A stretch of DNA of 37,677 nt from Spirosoma fluviale (GCA_945868725.1 CAMBMU010000022.1:1-37677), one strand, 5' to 3'. Positions 1-10,192 are shown, counted from the stretch's first letter. The notes: a model not told the origin generated them from the letters alone. A program made the numbers and translations.

Positions 1-3
1 CGA

Positions 4-170
4 CAGTTAGAAAATAATTCTACTGCACACAACTGCGTATATAACTTATGGCGGAGAAAGTGGAAAATTCAAGCCTTGTGCTTTTAAGTAGGTTTAGTGC
101 AATCCGACAAGAAAGTACTTTGAAAACCGCCACAAGTCATATACGCAAAACGATGTGCGTCATGCTAACG
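4..170. repeat. Large imperfect inverted repeat, cassette-border-like
   Basis: Two 20-base arms, 35-54 and 127-146, are inverted copies matching at 18 of 20 positions. The left arm contains TATAACTTATGGCGG. Short outer arms GTTAG (6-10) and CTAAC (165-169) frame the structure, and GCACA/TGTGC lie between outer and inner arms. Together this can fold into one long hairpin of about 165 nt. The layout recalls integron attC sites, but the outer boxes do not match the GTTRRRY/RYYYAAC core consensus exactly, so the class is inference. A related sequence occurs at 2002-2060, just after the toxin gene. Confidence 0.6.
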
Positions 171-212
171 GAAAATCGGAGAATTCTAGAATAGTAAGAA
201 ATTAATATTAAA

Positions 213-1094
213 ATGGAAGAAAATATAGAAGAAGAAAATTTAAATAAATCACTAGAAACTGATTCGGAAAATTCTCAAAACGAAATTACTCCAATTCAAG
301 ATTTGGAGACTATTAATTCAACTCAAGAAACTGAAAATATGGAAGTACATCATCATGCTCACAATCCAGCAGAACCACATCACAAAAAAAACTGGAAGTC
401 TTATTTCTGGGAGTTTTTAATGCTATTTCTTGCAGTCTTCTGCGGTTTTTTAGCGGAGTATCAATTAGAGCATAAGATAGAAAAAGACCGAGAATTACAG
501 TTCATAAAATCGCTGACTACAGATTTGGAGGATGATATAATAAGCTTGAATACACTGATAGTGCATGAACATCAGGGAATTAAAAGTCTCGATACTTTAA
601 TGGATTTACTCAACACTCCTCAGCTTGCAAAACAACATGGAGATCAAATATACTTTGCGGCAAGGACAGGTCCAAGGATTTACCCTTTTGCAAATAACAG
701 CCGTACATTCGACCAGTTAAAAAATTCAGGAGGCTTTCGGCTTATAAGAAAAACGGAAGCATCTAATAAAATTATGGAGTATTATAGCCAGTTTTTGAGG
801 ATTCGCCTACTCGAGGATAATTATAATCATGAGTTTGATAATTTTAAAAATATTGCTGCAAAAGTTCTTGATCCTGCCATCTTGAGAAGACAAGAGTCCG
901 ACAATGGAAATATTGAGCGAAGTAATGACAACCCATCTCTTAGAACCTACGATATTGAAATGCTAAAAGAAATGACTTTTCATACACTACAAATGAATGG
1001 CTCAAGGCGGTCCAAATTAGTGTTACTTAAAAAGCTGAAGAAAAGCGCCGAAGATTTAAAGGCTGATTTGAAAAAAGAATACCAACTAGAATGA
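213..1094 (+). CDS. Hypothetical protein with one membrane helix
   Basis: 293 residues of unknown function. The first ~60 residues are acidic and low-complexity with a His-rich patch (residues 45-58). They are followed by one hydrophobic helix at about 66-82 (segment WEFLMLFLAVFCGFLAEYQL). The rest is a soluble, charged, probably alpha-helical domain. This architecture resembles small Bacteroidota membrane proteins that often occur as isolated accessory genes, but I cannot name a family with confidence. Start: ATG at 213 after an AT-rich leader; no obvious ribosome binding site. Position between two border-like repeats, and an AT-rich composition, suggest a cassette or horizontally acquired gene. 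No partner is adjacent; the toxin-antitoxin pair lies 236 bp downstream. Confidence 0.75.
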   Translation: MEENIEEENLNKSLETDSENSQNEITPIQDLETINSTQETENMEVHHHAHNPAEPHHKKNWKSYFWEFLMLFLAVFCGFLAEYQLEHKIEKDRELQFIKSLTTDLEDDIISLNTLIVHEHQGIKSLDTLMDLLNTPQLAKQHGDQIYFAARTGPRIYPFANNSRTFDQLKNSGGFRLIRKTEASNKIMEYYSQFLRIRLLEDNYNHEFDNFKNIAAKVLDPAILRRQESDNGNIERSNDNPSLRTYDIEMLKEMTFHTLQMNGSRRSKLVLLKKLKKSAEDLKADLKKEYQLE

Positions 1095-1119
1095 TAAGCA
1101 AGAAAGCCGAACGCATATC

Positions 1120-1258
1120 AGCACATTTGCAATAGGCTGGGTTTCGAGCTCCACAGACAATTTAGTGGTAGCTGAAAGTTTTGTGCTCTGCATCAATCCG
1201 CCGCGGCGGATGGTGAAAATCGCCACCTTCGCCAAGCCTGAATCCGTTATAGGCAAGC
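1120..1258. repeat. Possible third, degraded border element between accessory genes
   Basis: The spacer between the membrane-protein gene and the antitoxin contains a perfect GC-rich palindrome, CCGCCGCGGCGG (1198-1209). It also has a weak outer inverted match, AGGCTGG (1134-1140) against CCAAGCCT (1232-1239), and ends with CCGTTATAGGC (1244-1254). It is GC-richer than the flanking DNA. It could be another cassette-border repeat separating the two accessory units; the pairing is too imperfect to be sure. Confidence 0.3.
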
Positions 1259-1330
1259 ACCTAAAATATTCAGAGCCCAATTGCCCACTTCAAGAATTAC
1301 ACGTATATTTGAATAATAAAACACACGTAA

Positions 1331-1579
1331 ATGGCAACCAAGCTCACGTTAACCGTAGAAAAAGAGGTTATAGAATCTGCAAAAGTATATGCAAAGAAAA
1401 ACGGCAGAAGTTTATCAGGGCTTATTGAAAACTATTTGAAAGCTCTCGTCCAGAAGGAAGCTAATCATGAGGATTTTTCCCCGAAAGTGAAAGAATTAAT
1501 GGGCTCAATTAAACTTCCGAAAGATTTTGATTACAAGAAGGAACTGTCAGAAGCAATTTCTAAAAAACATGCCCAATGA
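1331..1579 (+). CDS. DUF6364-type ribbon-helix-helix antitoxin
   Basis: 82 residues. The N-terminus (MATKLTLTVEKEVIESAKVY) followed by a basic NGRSLSGLIENYLKAL stretch matches the DUF6364 pattern of small ribbon-helix-helix DNA-binding proteins: a beta strand, then two helices. The family is generally found upstream of PIN-domain toxins, where it neutralises the nuclease and represses the operon. The C-terminal half (about residues 45-82) is charged and would be the toxin-binding arm. The stop codon overlaps the toxin start by ATGA (1576-1579), indicating translational coupling. The role as antitoxin is inferred from the family and the pairing. Confidence 0.8.
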   Translation: MATKLTLTVEKEVIESAKVYAKKNGRSLSGLIENYLKALVQKEANHEDFSPKVKELMGSIKLPKDFDYKKELSEAISKKHAQ

Positions 1580-2004
1580 TTCATTTATTTTTGGACACGA
1601 ATATTGTAATTGACTTTTTAACAGATCGTAAACCGTTCTCTTCCTTGGCTGGAAGACTTTTTGATTATTCAGAAAAAGGAGAAGTCAACTTGTATTTGTC
1701 TGCTATTTCCTACAATAACATCTACTATGTGGTTAGAAAAGTCAGCTCTCATAAAGAGACGATTCGAATACTGAGTAGATTGATAGAAATGACTGAAGTT
1801 ATTGATTTGACATCAGGCAGTATAAAGGAATCATTAAATTCAGATTTCAATGATTTTGAAGATGCGCTGCAATATTACAGTGCTAAATTGAACCCGAATA
1901 TTAGCGGAATCGTAACTAGAAATGGCGTAGATTTTAAGCGCAGTAGTATTTCAATATTTACTCCGGAAGAAGCCATTAAGTTTGTGGAAAGTGCTAGCAG
2001 GTAA
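1576..2004 (+). CDS. PIN-domain toxin (VapC-like ribonuclease)
   Basis: 142 residues, typical for a single PIN domain. The first strand carries the conserved acidic residue (FLDTNIVIDFL, Asp7). The second acidic cluster is NDFEDALQY (Asp93, Glu95, Asp96), and the late motif VTRNGVDF holds Asn116 and Asp119. The segment LSAISYNNIYYVVRK replaces the Glu usually found near position 45, as in several Bacteroidota PIN proteins. PIN proteins are Mg2+-dependent RNases that cut tRNA, rRNA or mRNA; the target here cannot be read from sequence. It overlaps the antitoxin by 4 bp. Its TAA stop (2002-2004) is itself the first part of the border-like element TAACAGCGTACAACTG, as in integron cassettes where the recombination site begins at the stop codon. 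Confidence 0.85.
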   Translation: MIHLFLDTNIVIDFLTDRKPFSSLAGRLFDYSEKGEVNLYLSAISYNNIYYVVRKVSSHKETIRILSRLIEMTEVIDLTSGSIKESLNSDFNDFEDALQYYSAKLNPNISGIVTRNGVDFKRSSISIFTPEEAIKFVESASR

Positions 2005-2060
2005 CAGCGTACAACTGTAAATACCCCTAATTCGGACTGCCTATAAGTTGGCAAAACCGC
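2002..2060. repeat. Second border-like element after the toxin gene
   Basis: Starting at the toxin stop codon, TAACAGCGTACAACTG (2002-2017) matches CTACTGCACACAACTG (20-35) at 11 of 16 positions, including all of ACAACTG. Further on, TATAAGTTGGC (2042-2052) corresponds to TATAACTTATGGC in the first element. The two copies lie in the same orientation about 2 kb apart. The right half of this copy is not recognisable before the groEL terminator, so it may be truncated. Confidence 0.4.
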
Positions 2061-2132
2061 AAAAATATCCAATAAGAAACTCATTGATGGTCCAAGGTTT
2101 AATACACTCTGAATTCATTCGGCATTAAACGA

Positions 2133-2162
2133 AAAAAGGAGATCCAATTGGATCTCCTTTTT
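2133..2162. terminator. Bidirectional rho-independent terminator (groEL / accessory island)
   Basis: Perfect stem GGAGATCC (2138-2145) / GGATCTCC (2150-2157) with loop AATT, flanked by AAAAA and TTTTT. It therefore ends with a T tract on both strands. It lies 24 bp past the groEL stop and downstream of the accessory island, so it can terminate both. Confidence 0.9.
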
Positions 2163-2186
2163 GTTTTTGTAAGAAGGGGAGGATGA

Positions 2187-3830
<1,644 letters not shown>

Positions 3831-3849
3831 TCAGGGTGTGATTAACTAA

Positions 3850-4128
3850 TTAAAGAATTGCGAAAATATCAGACTCTCTCATGATGAGGTAGTCGTTTCC
3901 ATCGACGCTCAACTCTGTGCCGGAGTACTTTCCATACAACACAGTGTCTCCAACTTTGACAGTCAATGGTTCATCCTTTTTGCCGTTACCTACTGCGATG
4001 ACGGTACCTTTTTGAGGCTTTTCTTTTGCAGTGTCCGGAATGTAAAGACCGGAAGCAGTTTTTTCTTCTGCAGCTGCTGGCTCAACCAAAACGCGGTCTG
4101 CAAGAGGTTTGATGTTCACTTTTGACAT
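3850..4128 (-). CDS. groS: Co-chaperonin GroES (Hsp10)
   Basis: 92 residues. GroES forms the heptameric lid that binds GroEL through a mobile loop; here that loop corresponds to roughly residues 16-32, with the hydrophobic tripeptide LYI inside [17 protein letters not shown]. The beginning [12 protein letters not shown] and the [10 protein letters not shown] segment are typical. It is the first gene of the operon and groEL follows after 34 bp. No CIRCE operator (TTAGCACTC-N9-GAGTGCTAA) is visible in the 200-bp leader, so HrcA control is not supported by the sequence. Confidence 0.98.
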   Translation of the reverse strand: MSKVNIKPLADRVLVEPAAAEEKTASGLYIPDTAKEKPQKGTVIAVGNGKKDEPLTVKVGDTVLYGKYSGTELSVDGNDYLIMRESDIFAIL

Positions 4129-4326
4129 AGATATAAAATGTTAAGGGTTTTAGTAAACTTACAAACTCCTACCTGCACTTCTTATGCCAAGGGTTGAACT
4201 TGACTTTATTCTGACAAATCGACGCAATAACTCAGATTTTCATTCGAAAAAGAGGGTTTAGACCATGAATCTATCTGCCAATTTTTCTCTTTTACTAGCT
4301 CGCTGTCATCAACTTGTCAGTTGACC

Positions 4327-4359
4327 TAAAAAAAAGAGCCTTACTTCGCAGTAAGGCTC
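4327..4359 (-). terminator. Rho-independent terminator of secG
   Basis: Stem GAGCCTTAC (4336-4344) / GTAAGGCTC (4351-4359). In minus-strand reading the hairpin is followed by an uninterrupted run of eight or nine T (plus-strand A run 4328-4335). It is 20 bp beyond the secG stop and ends the miaB-to-secG block. Confidence 0.9.
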
Positions 4360-4379
4360 ATCGATTTAATGTGGTTATT

Positions 4380-4766
4380 TTATTTGGTAGTCGTGGTATC
4401 AGTAGGAGTGACTCCTTGAGCTGGAATTGCATTTTGAGTGTCTCCGAAAGCCGGAGCAACCACTTGCTCTTTGGCAGTCTCAATATTCGGAGATGAAAAT
4501 TGGTTGGGCTGGCTGCTTGTAAAAAAAACGGATGATGCAAGAGCCAATCCTAGAATAGAAATCGCTAAAATCCAGGTTGCCTTTTCCAAAACATTACCTG
4601 TGCGAGTTACCCCCATGATTTGTGAAGCACTTCCACCAAATGCGGCACCAGCGCCACCCTTTGAATTTTGGCCTAAAATCACTAGGATTAGCAAAACCGC
4701 TAAAACCAAAATAACACTTAATAATAGAGTAAACATAAAATTGGATTTATTCTTTTGATTTTTCAA
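4380..4766 (-). CDS. secG: Preprotein translocase subunit SecG
   Basis: 128 residues. SecG is the small membrane subunit of the SecYEG channel. A first helix (about residues 9-29, FTLLLSVILVLAVLLILVIL) is followed by the characteristic loop QNSKGGAGAAFGGSASQIMGVTRTGNVLEKAT. A second helix lies at about 62-83, then a polar Thr/Pro-rich tail of ~45 residues that is longer than in E. coli SecG but usual in Bacteroidota. Its start overlaps the end of the upstream gene by 20 bp, so translation is probably coupled. Terminator at 4327-4359. Confidence 0.95.
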   Translation of the reverse strand: MKNQKNKSNFMFTLLLSVILVLAVLLILVILGQNSKGGAGAAFGGSASQIMGVTRTGNVLEKATWILAISILGLALASSVFFTSSQPNQFSSPNIETAKEQVVAPAFGDTQNAIPAQGVTPTDTTTTK

Positions 4767-5436
4767 TTAGGTCCGCAAAGTAAGCCCTTTTCTCGGGAAA
4801 CTTCAAAGCAAGCTTCTCATAAATTTCAATTGCCATCGCTTTTTTGCTTTGCTGGAGAAGAATAGCAGCAAAAGTTTCGGAAATTAACCCTTCATTTAAG
4901 CGGGTACTCGCAGTGGCTAAATTCTCATTATTTTTATTGGCTTCAATCTCCTTGATGGTGGCAAGCTTGATTTCCTTTTTACTAAATTCCTTAATCAAGT
5001 CATTTTGCGCTCTTTTTTCTGCGTCTAAAATTTCTTTCTTCTCTTTTCTTCGGATACTCTCGATTAAGTCGTCTTTGGGGGCCTCTCGTTTTTTTTTAAC
5101 CTTTATTTTTTCCGAGTGATCACCTTCTAGATTTTTAGTAGATGCACCTGTACTTTCCAAGGATGATTTCTCACTTGAACCTCCTTCTTTCTGCTTTTTT
5201 TTCGATCCAAGGGGTTGGAGTAACCAATTTTTCAACCAAACTCGATCCACACTTGTAACGGCGGCAAGCGGAAGTGAAGGGCTACTTTCTTGATTTTTTA
5301 ACTCAAATCTTGTAGCTAGTGCATGGGATAAATAGAAAAATTGAAAGTTTTTCTGAACCTTCTCGAGAAGTAAATGATCCGCTTTTTCAAGCTGATCTGC
5401 TTTTTGGATGAGTTCTAGAAATTGAGATGCGTTCAC
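4747..5436 (-). CDS. Lysine-rich hypothetical protein, weak TPR-like C-terminus
   Basis: 229 residues with no signal peptide or membrane helix. It has three parts: an N-terminal helical region (1-85); a low-complexity middle (about 80-170) very rich in Lys, Glu and Ser, probably disordered or coiled-coil; and a C-terminal helical pair (about 180-225) with ETFAAILLQQSKKAMAIEIYEKLALKFP, which reads like one tetratricopeptide repeat. It sits between lptE and secG, overlapping secG by 20 bp and following lptE by 30 bp. A protein of this kind recurs at this position in Bacteroidota as far as I recall. Envelope placement is inferred from neighbours; the function is unknown. Confidence 0.75.
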   Translation of the reverse strand: MNASQFLELIQKADQLEKADHLLLEKVQKNFQFFYLSHALATRFELKNQESSPSLPLAAVTSVDRVWLKNWLLQPLGSKKKQKEGGSSEKSSLESTGASTKNLEGDHSEKIKVKKKREAPKDDLIESIRRKEKKEILDAEKRAQNDLIKEFSKKEIKLATIKEIEANKNNENLATASTRLNEGLISETFAAILLQQSKKAMAIEIYEKLALKFPEKRAYFADLIEKSKE

Positions 5437-5466
5437 AGCAATTAATTTGATTTCAATATACGGATT

Positions 5467-6003
5467 TTACCAATTGGCGACTGTGGCCGTGAAAATATCT
5501 TGGATGATTGTTTCGAAAATATCTTCTACCAATTGATTTTCTACATCTAACAAAGTCACCGACCGAGGATCATAATCCTGAAAAAAGGTAAAGGTTTGTT
5601 TTTTGTTTTCCTCTTCATTGCTCATGTTGATGTACTCCACTTCCACAGCAATGGTGAGTCGCATTTGCCCTGCTCGGTCGGGTAGATTCGGGTCACCAGA
5701 GGATACGACGGCCTGCGGTGATAGCGAATAGCGGACAATGGAGCCAGAAAACTGGAGATCTCCATTATTTCGAATTAGTTCAAGCTGGGTGTTACGCTGG
5801 TAATATTCTTTCAATGCTTCTGTAAATCGCTGCTCCATGTTTGCAGGACCACCTCCTGAGTCATTGAAAAAATTCTCCACTGAGAAAGATTTTACCAGCT
5901 CGTAATTGATGTTGGTGCCTGTAAAGCTGTATTTTATGGAACAAGCAGAGAGTCCTAAGGATAACACAACCAACAGGAACAGGGAAGATCTATTCAATAT
6001 CAT
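5467..6003 (-). CDS. lptE: LptE-family outer-membrane lipoprotein (LPS assembly)
   Basis: 178 residues from the ATG at 6003. A longer frame to 6060 exists, but the 6003 start gives a clean lipoprotein signal: basic N-terminus, hydrophobic core LFLLVVLSLGLSA and lipobox Cys21. The mature part (YSFTGTNI..., then LRNNGDLQFSGSIVRYSLSP-like beta strands) matches Bacteroidota LptE, a short beta-alpha lipoprotein. By homology it plugs the LptD barrel and helps deliver LPS to the outer leaflet. Its start overlaps the end of the upstream sigma-54 activator by 14 bp. The distant family resemblance to Proteobacterial LptE is low, so the name rests on the Bacteroidota subfamily and context. Confidence 0.85.
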   Translation of the reverse strand: MILNRSSLFLLVVLSLGLSACSIKYSFTGTNINYELVKSFSVENFFNDSGGGPANMEQRFTEALKEYYQRNTQLELIRNNGDLQFSGSIVRYSLSPQAVVSSGDPNLPDRAGQMRLTIAVEVEYINMSNEEENKKQTFTFFQDYDPRSVTLLDVENQLVEDIFETIIQDIFTATVANW

Positions 6004-7273
6004 ATTGTTTGATTTTTCGGTAGAGCGTCCGTTCGGAGATACCAAGGTCGTTGGCTGCATACTTTCTTTTATTGTTGTGTTTCCGCAATGCTTTGAGGAT
6101 CATTTCTTTCTCCTTCCGCTCCAAGGATAGGGAATTGTCATCCTCTTCATGCACAATATCTTCGATAACTTCGTCCTCATACTCCTCTTCCTGCGGAGAA
6201 TCCGTGTTTTTTGATTCAAGGAGCAAAGGCATGGTGAATTGGTTTGGCGATTCTGACATCTCCTTAGGCATTATGTTCGCCTCCATGTCTTCAAATAACC
6301 CCTGATGCTTTTGAATTAGTGAAGAATTGATTCCGCCGCTCTGGTAGGATTCAAGGATTAGCTTTTTTAATTCATTCATATCCTTTTTCATGTCAAAAAG
6401 GACTTTGTACAAGATATCTCTTTCGGAAAAATCCGAAGACTCTGAATTGCCGCCTTTAAACGCCAAGGGGAGACGGGTGCTCGCCTCAGGCAAATAGCGT
6501 GACATCGTGACGGCATCCACTTCCCGCTGTTCTTCTAAAAGGGAGACCTGCTCTGCAATATTTTTTAGCTGCCGAATATTTCCTGGAAATGGATACCGTA
6601 GCAATACTTCTTGGGCGGCTGCATCCAAGGTGATGGCTTTAACATGGTATTTTTCAGAGAAATCACCTGTAAACTTTCTGAAAAGTAGCAACATGTCTTC
6701 TCCTCTTTCCCGAAGGGGAGGTACAAAAATGGGCACGGTGTTTAGTCGGTAATACAGATCTTCTCTGAATTTCCCTTTTTCTACAGCTTTGATCAAATTG
6801 ACATTGGTCGCAGTGATTACGCGGACATTGGTTTTCTGAACTTTAGAGGATCCTACTTTTATAAACTCTCCATTTTCCAAGACCCGAAGGAGCCTAGCTT
6901 GGGTTCCCAAAGGCATCTCTCCAATTTCATCCAAAAAAATCGAACCTCCATCTGTTACTTCAAAATATCCTTTTCGAGCCTCATGAGCGCCTGTAAAGGA
7001 TCCTTTTTCGTGACCAAATAACTCCGAATCGATCGTCCCCTCTGGAATTGCTCCACAGTTAATGGCGATGAATTTGCCATGCTTTCGCAAGGATAGGGAA
7101 TGGATGATTTTTGAAAAACTCTCTTTACCACTGCCACTTTCTCCAGTAATCAGTACGGTCATATCTGTAGGCGATGCTTGCATGGCCACCTGAATGGCAT
7201 GGTTGAGCAAAGGACTATGACCGATGATCCCAAATCGCTGCTTGACACTTTGGATTTCTGGTGCTGTGATCAT
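5990..7273 (-). CDS. Sigma-54-dependent transcriptional activator (AAA+ / Fis HTH)
   Basis: 427 residues. The central AAA+ domain (about 14-250) has Walker A GESGSGKE (44-51), the sigma-54-contacting loop as GSFTGA (91-96; most relatives have GAFTGA), and Walker B IFLDE (112-116). It also has the arginine-finger region [10 protein letters not shown]. The C-terminus (about 388-427) is a Fis-type helix-turn-helix ending in [20 protein letters not shown]. There is no N-terminal receiver or GAF domain, so activity is not controlled by a histidine kinase through this chain. Residues 275-385 are an acidic linker rich in Glu/Asp. The ATGA overlap with miaB (7270-7273) and the 14-bp overlap with lptE place it inside an RNA-modification/envelope operon. 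Confidence 0.93.
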   Translation of the reverse strand: MITAPEIQSVKQRFGIIGHSPLLNHAIQVAMQASPTDMTVLITGESGSGKESFSKIIHSLSLRKHGKFIAINCGAIPEGTIDSELFGHEKGSFTGAHEARKGYFEVTDGGSIFLDEIGEMPLGTQARLLRVLENGEFIKVGSSKVQKTNVRVITATNVNLIKAVEKGKFREDLYYRLNTVPIFVPPLRERGEDMLLLFRKFTGDFSEKYHVKAITLDAAAQEVLLRYPFPGNIRQLKNIAEQVSLLEEQREVDAVTMSRYLPEASTRLPLAFKGGNSESSDFSERDILYKVLFDMKKDMNELKKLILESYQSGGINSSLIQKHQGLFEDMEANIMPKEMSESPNQFTMPLLLESKNTDSPQEEEYEDEVIEDIVHEEDDNSLSLERKEKEMILKALRKHNNKRKYAANDLGISERTLYRKIKQYDIE

Positions 7274-8748
7274 GCGATGTTGCTTGGGTTTATTTCTAGG
7301 ACGCTTCCAAATAAGGTGCCTCTGGAGCTTCCGGTAATTTTGACGCGGACATAATCACCCTGCTGAAGACCTTCCGAGGTGACGATCACCACCTTGTTGG
7401 CGGAGTTTCTGCCGCGCAGTTCGTCTCCAGATTTTTTGGAGGCACCATCGATGAGGATTACCTGTTCTTTGCCTACGTCCAAGCGGTTGCGTTCTAGGGA
7501 CAATTCGCTCTGCTTATCGATAATTTCGGCCAATCTACTTTTTTTGGTTTCCAGAGGAATGTCATCTGGGTATTTTTTTGCTGCCAGCGTACCGGGACGC
7601 TCAGAATAGAAATACATGTAGGAGAAATCGAACTTAACCTGCTCCATCAGGCTCAAGGTGTCTTGGTGTTCAGCTTCGGTTTCGGTGCAAAAACCTGCAA
7701 TCATGTCAGAAGAAATCCCGCATTCTTCTCCTAAGATCTCACGAATGGCTCGTACCCGATCCAAGTACCAAGCTCGGTCATACGTTCGATTCATGAGCTC
7801 CAATACGCGGGCATTACCAGATTGTACGGGAAGGTGGATGGATTTACAAATGTTATCGTATTTCTTCATCGTATGCAGCACCTCGTCGGTGATGTCTTTC
7901 GGATGGGAAGTAGAGAAGCGAACTCGCAGTTGAGGGCTTACCTGAGCCACCATTTCGAGCAGGTTTGCAAAATTAATTACTTGGCCTACCTCTTCCCCTT
8001 TTTTATTGAGCCGAGCTTTGTTATTTTCTTCAGCAGACCATTTGTAGGAGTCTACATTTTGACCCAACAAGGTTACTTCCTTATACCCTTTGCTCCACAA
8101 ATCTCGTGCTTCAGCAAGGATAGATTCTGGATCTCGGCTTCGTTCCCTGCCTCGTGTAAGTGGTACCACGCAAAATGAACACATGTTGTCACAGCCTCTC
8201 ATGATGGAAATAAAGGCAGATACCCCATTGGAGTTGAGGCGTATAGGCGAAATATCTCCATAGGTCTCTTCTCGAGATAGGAAGGTATTGATCGCCTTTA
8301 AACCCTCCTCTGCAGTGGCCACTAAGTTGGGGAGATCACGGTAAGCATCGGGTCCCACAACTAGGTCTACGATTTTTTCTTCCTCCAGAAGTTTTTCCTT
8401 GAGGCGCTCGGCCATGCAACCGAGGATGCCAATCGTCATTCCGGGCTTATTTCTTTTCAAACCATTGAAGTGGTTCAGTCGATTGCGTACAGTCTGTTCT
8501 GCTTTTTCTCGGATAGAGCAGGTATTTAAAAAAATCACGTCTGCTTTTTTCATGTCCGAGGTGGTATCGTAGCCGTTGTCCTTCATGATGGAAGCGACGA
8601 TTTCGGAGTCCGAAAAATTCATGGCACAGCCGTAGCTCTCGATATAGACCTTTTTGGCCTTTCCGGTGTTTCCCTCTGGTGTGGTTTGAAAATCAGAAAC
8701 TTGCGCTTCTTCGGCGGAAAGAATGTCTATGTCTTTAATCAGATCCAT
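7270..8748 (-). CDS. miaB: tRNA-2-methylthio-N6-dimethylallyladenosine synthase MiaB
   Basis: 492 residues from the ATG at 8748; an upstream in-frame start at 8832 would add 28 residues with no family match. MiaB is a radical-SAM enzyme that methylthiolates i6A37 of tRNAs reading UNN codons. The N-terminal UPF0004 domain supplies three cluster cysteines (Cys41 in YGCAMN, Cys77 in NTCSIRE, Cys111 in [10 protein letters not shown]). The radical-SAM motif is [13 protein letters not shown] (Cys186, Cys190, Cys193). A C-terminal TRAM domain ends the protein (about 420-492). It begins a tightly linked block with the sigma-54 activator (4-bp ATGA overlap). Confidence 0.97.
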   Translation of the reverse strand: MDLIKDIDILSAEEAQVSDFQTTPEGNTGKAKKVYIESYGCAMNFSDSEIVASIMKDNGYDTTSDMKKADVIFLNTCSIREKAEQTVRNRLNHFNGLKRNKPGMTIGILGCMAERLKEKLLEEEKIVDLVVGPDAYRDLPNLVATAEEGLKAINTFLSREETYGDISPIRLNSNGVSAFISIMRGCDNMCSFCVVPLTRGRERSRDPESILAEARDLWSKGYKEVTLLGQNVDSYKWSAEENNKARLNKKGEEVGQVINFANLLEMVAQVSPQLRVRFSTSHPKDITDEVLHTMKKYDNICKSIHLPVQSGNARVLELMNRTYDRAWYLDRVRAIREILGEECGISSDMIAGFCTETEAEHQDTLSLMEQVKFDFSYMYFYSERPGTLAAKKYPDDIPLETKKSRLAEIIDKQSELSLERNRLDVGKEQVILIDGASKKSGDELRGRNSANKVVIVTSEGLQQGDYVRVKITGSSRGTLFGSVLEINPSNIA

Positions 8749-8829
8749 GGAACTGTGGTCGTATGGGTAATTGAGCAATCTCAGTACTTTCTTAACTAAG
8801 TCGCAACGAAAAAGGATTGCTATTGGATA

Positions 8830-8853
8830 CAAATTTAAGAAAATACAGACAAA
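8830..8853 (-). promoter_or_regulatory. Candidate Bacteroidota promoter -7 box for miaB
   Basis: On the minus strand TAAATTTG (8837-8830) matches the Bacteroidota -7 consensus TAnnTTTG exactly, about 80 bp upstream of the chosen miaB start. The nearest TTTG (8853-8850) is only 12 bp upstream, shorter than the usual ~19-bp spacing, so only the -7 box is supported. Confidence 0.3.
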
Positions 8854-8888
8854 ATGGCAGGATATTTTTTCTTTTTGAAAAAGGGAAT

Positions 8889-9986
8889 TTAAAATGGAAT
8901 AGGCAACTGTTCAGGGATGCTTAAAGGGTGCTCACCTTCAGAAAAGTTGGAAAATCCCAGTCCTAGAAGGCGAATTGGTTTGATTAAGGATTCCTGATTT
9001 AATAGCTCCAAAGCAGTTTGCCAAAGGGGTTGATCTTCAGGGAATCGATCAAAAGTTTTGCTTCTAGTTTGTTGTGAAAAATCATTGTATTTGATCTTTA
9101 GCGTAACTGTCCTTCCTCGAATGCCTGTTTTCTTGGATCGACGAAGCAATTCCTGATAGATATGCTGAAGTTGTTCCTCCAATTCATGGGGCAGAAAAAG
9201 ATCTTTTTCAAAGGTATTTTCTGCGCTCAATGATTTTCGAGTGCGTTCAGGCTGAACTGCTGAGAGATGAATCCCACGGACAATTTGAAAATAATGAGCC
9301 CCTGCTTTTCCAAATCGTTTTACCAGGTACTGCAAGGAATACTCTTTTAAATCTTTACCACAATGGATTCCTATTTGGCGCATTTTTTCAGCGGTGACTT
9401 TCCCAATCCCGAAAAATTTACCAATCGGAAGTTTTTCCAAAAATCCCGATGCCTCCTCGGGAAGGATGATGGCTTGTCCATTTGGTTTGTTGAGGTCTGA
9501 GGCGATTTTGGCTAAAAACTTATTGTAGGATATGCCCGCTGAGGCATTTAAACCAGTTTTAAGTTTGATTTTTTCACGTATTTCTGTCGCGATAAGAGAG
9601 GCGGAATTTAAGTGCAACTTATTTTCAGTCACATCCAAAAAAGCTTCATCCAGGGAGAGGGGCTCCACTAAGTCGGTATATTCGAAGAAAATCTCCTGGA
9701 TCTGGCTTGAGATTTCCTTGTAGCGTTCAAACCTGGGCTTGGCAAAGATTAAGTCAGGACATTTTTTTGCAGCCAATACGGAAGACATGGCGGAAAAAAC
9801 ACCAAATTTCCGAGCTTCATAACTTGCAGCAGCCACCACACCTCGGCTTTCATTGCCACCCACTGCCAAAGGTTTTCCTCGCCACTCGGGATGGTCTAGT
9901 TGCTCTACGGATGCATAAAATGCATCCATATCCAAGTGGATAATTTTTCGAATCGGAAAGTCGTATAAACTTTTTTCCATGTTCAA
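8889..9986 (-). CDS. dinB: DNA polymerase IV (Y-family translesion polymerase)
   Basis: 365 residues. Pol IV inserts nucleotides opposite damaged template bases in an error-prone manner. Palm motifs are visible: [17 protein letters not shown] (Asp19, Asp21, the metal site), the YEARKFGV finger segment, and [10 protein letters not shown] with the catalytic Asp-Glu pair. [18 protein letters not shown] and a helix-hairpin-helix region ([19 protein letters not shown]) follow, then the little-finger domain (about 240-350). The C-terminus EQLPIPF may be the beta-clamp binding tail. The first ATG or the Met3 two codons later could be used. It precedes miaB by 140 bp and probably has its own promoter. 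Confidence 0.97.
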   Translation of the reverse strand: MNMEKSLYDFPIRKIIHLDMDAFYASVEQLDHPEWRGKPLAVGGNESRGVVAAASYEARKFGVFSAMSSVLAAKKCPDLIFAKPRFERYKEISSQIQEIFFEYTDLVEPLSLDEAFLDVTENKLHLNSASLIATEIREKIKLKTGLNASAGISYNKFLAKIASDLNKPNGQAIILPEEASGFLEKLPIGKFFGIGKVTAEKMRQIGIHCGKDLKEYSLQYLVKRFGKAGAHYFQIVRGIHLSAVQPERTRKSLSAENTFEKDLFLPHELEEQLQHIYQELLRRSKKTGIRGRTVTLKIKYNDFSQQTRSKTFDRFPEDQPLWQTALELLNQESLIKPIRLLGLGFSNFSEGEHPLSIPEQLPIPF

Positions 9987-10192
9987 AGCCGAATTTAACC
10001 GGAGGCAAATGGAGTCTGGGATTTGCTACTTCACTCTGCTGAGCTAAACTACTATTTTTTAGTCAGTGGAATTGGGTTAAAAAGAGGTATTGGCATTTAG
10101 AATCACTGAATTTGAATAAAAAGAAGGGGGACTGTTTGAAAAGTTTTTAATTTCCCCGTGAAATAAAAATTGAAGCATAAATTAAAGGCACT
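9987..10192. other. Divergent intergenic region dinB / carbonic anhydrase homologue
   Basis: This 206-bp AT-rich spacer must hold the promoters of both divergent genes. I see no exact TAnnTTTG box and no convincing operator. A D-arm-like GCTCAGCAGAG string on the minus strand (within 10034-10048) lacks the rest of a tRNA. Confidence 0.4.

Noticed and set aside
1165-1428. 87-residue plus-strand frame across the accessory spacer
   Set aside because: It overlaps the antitoxin in another frame, covers the palindromic spacer and has no protein-like pattern.
4129-4326. CIRCE heat-shock operator upstream of groES
   Set aside because: No TTAGCACTC-N9-GAGTGCTAA or near match is present in the groES leader on either strand.
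10034-10060. tRNA D-arm-like string TTTAGCTCAGCAGAG on the minus strand
   Set aside because: The D loop is too short, and no anticodon arm, TpsiC arm (GGTTCGAATCC) or matching acceptor stem follows at the required spacing.
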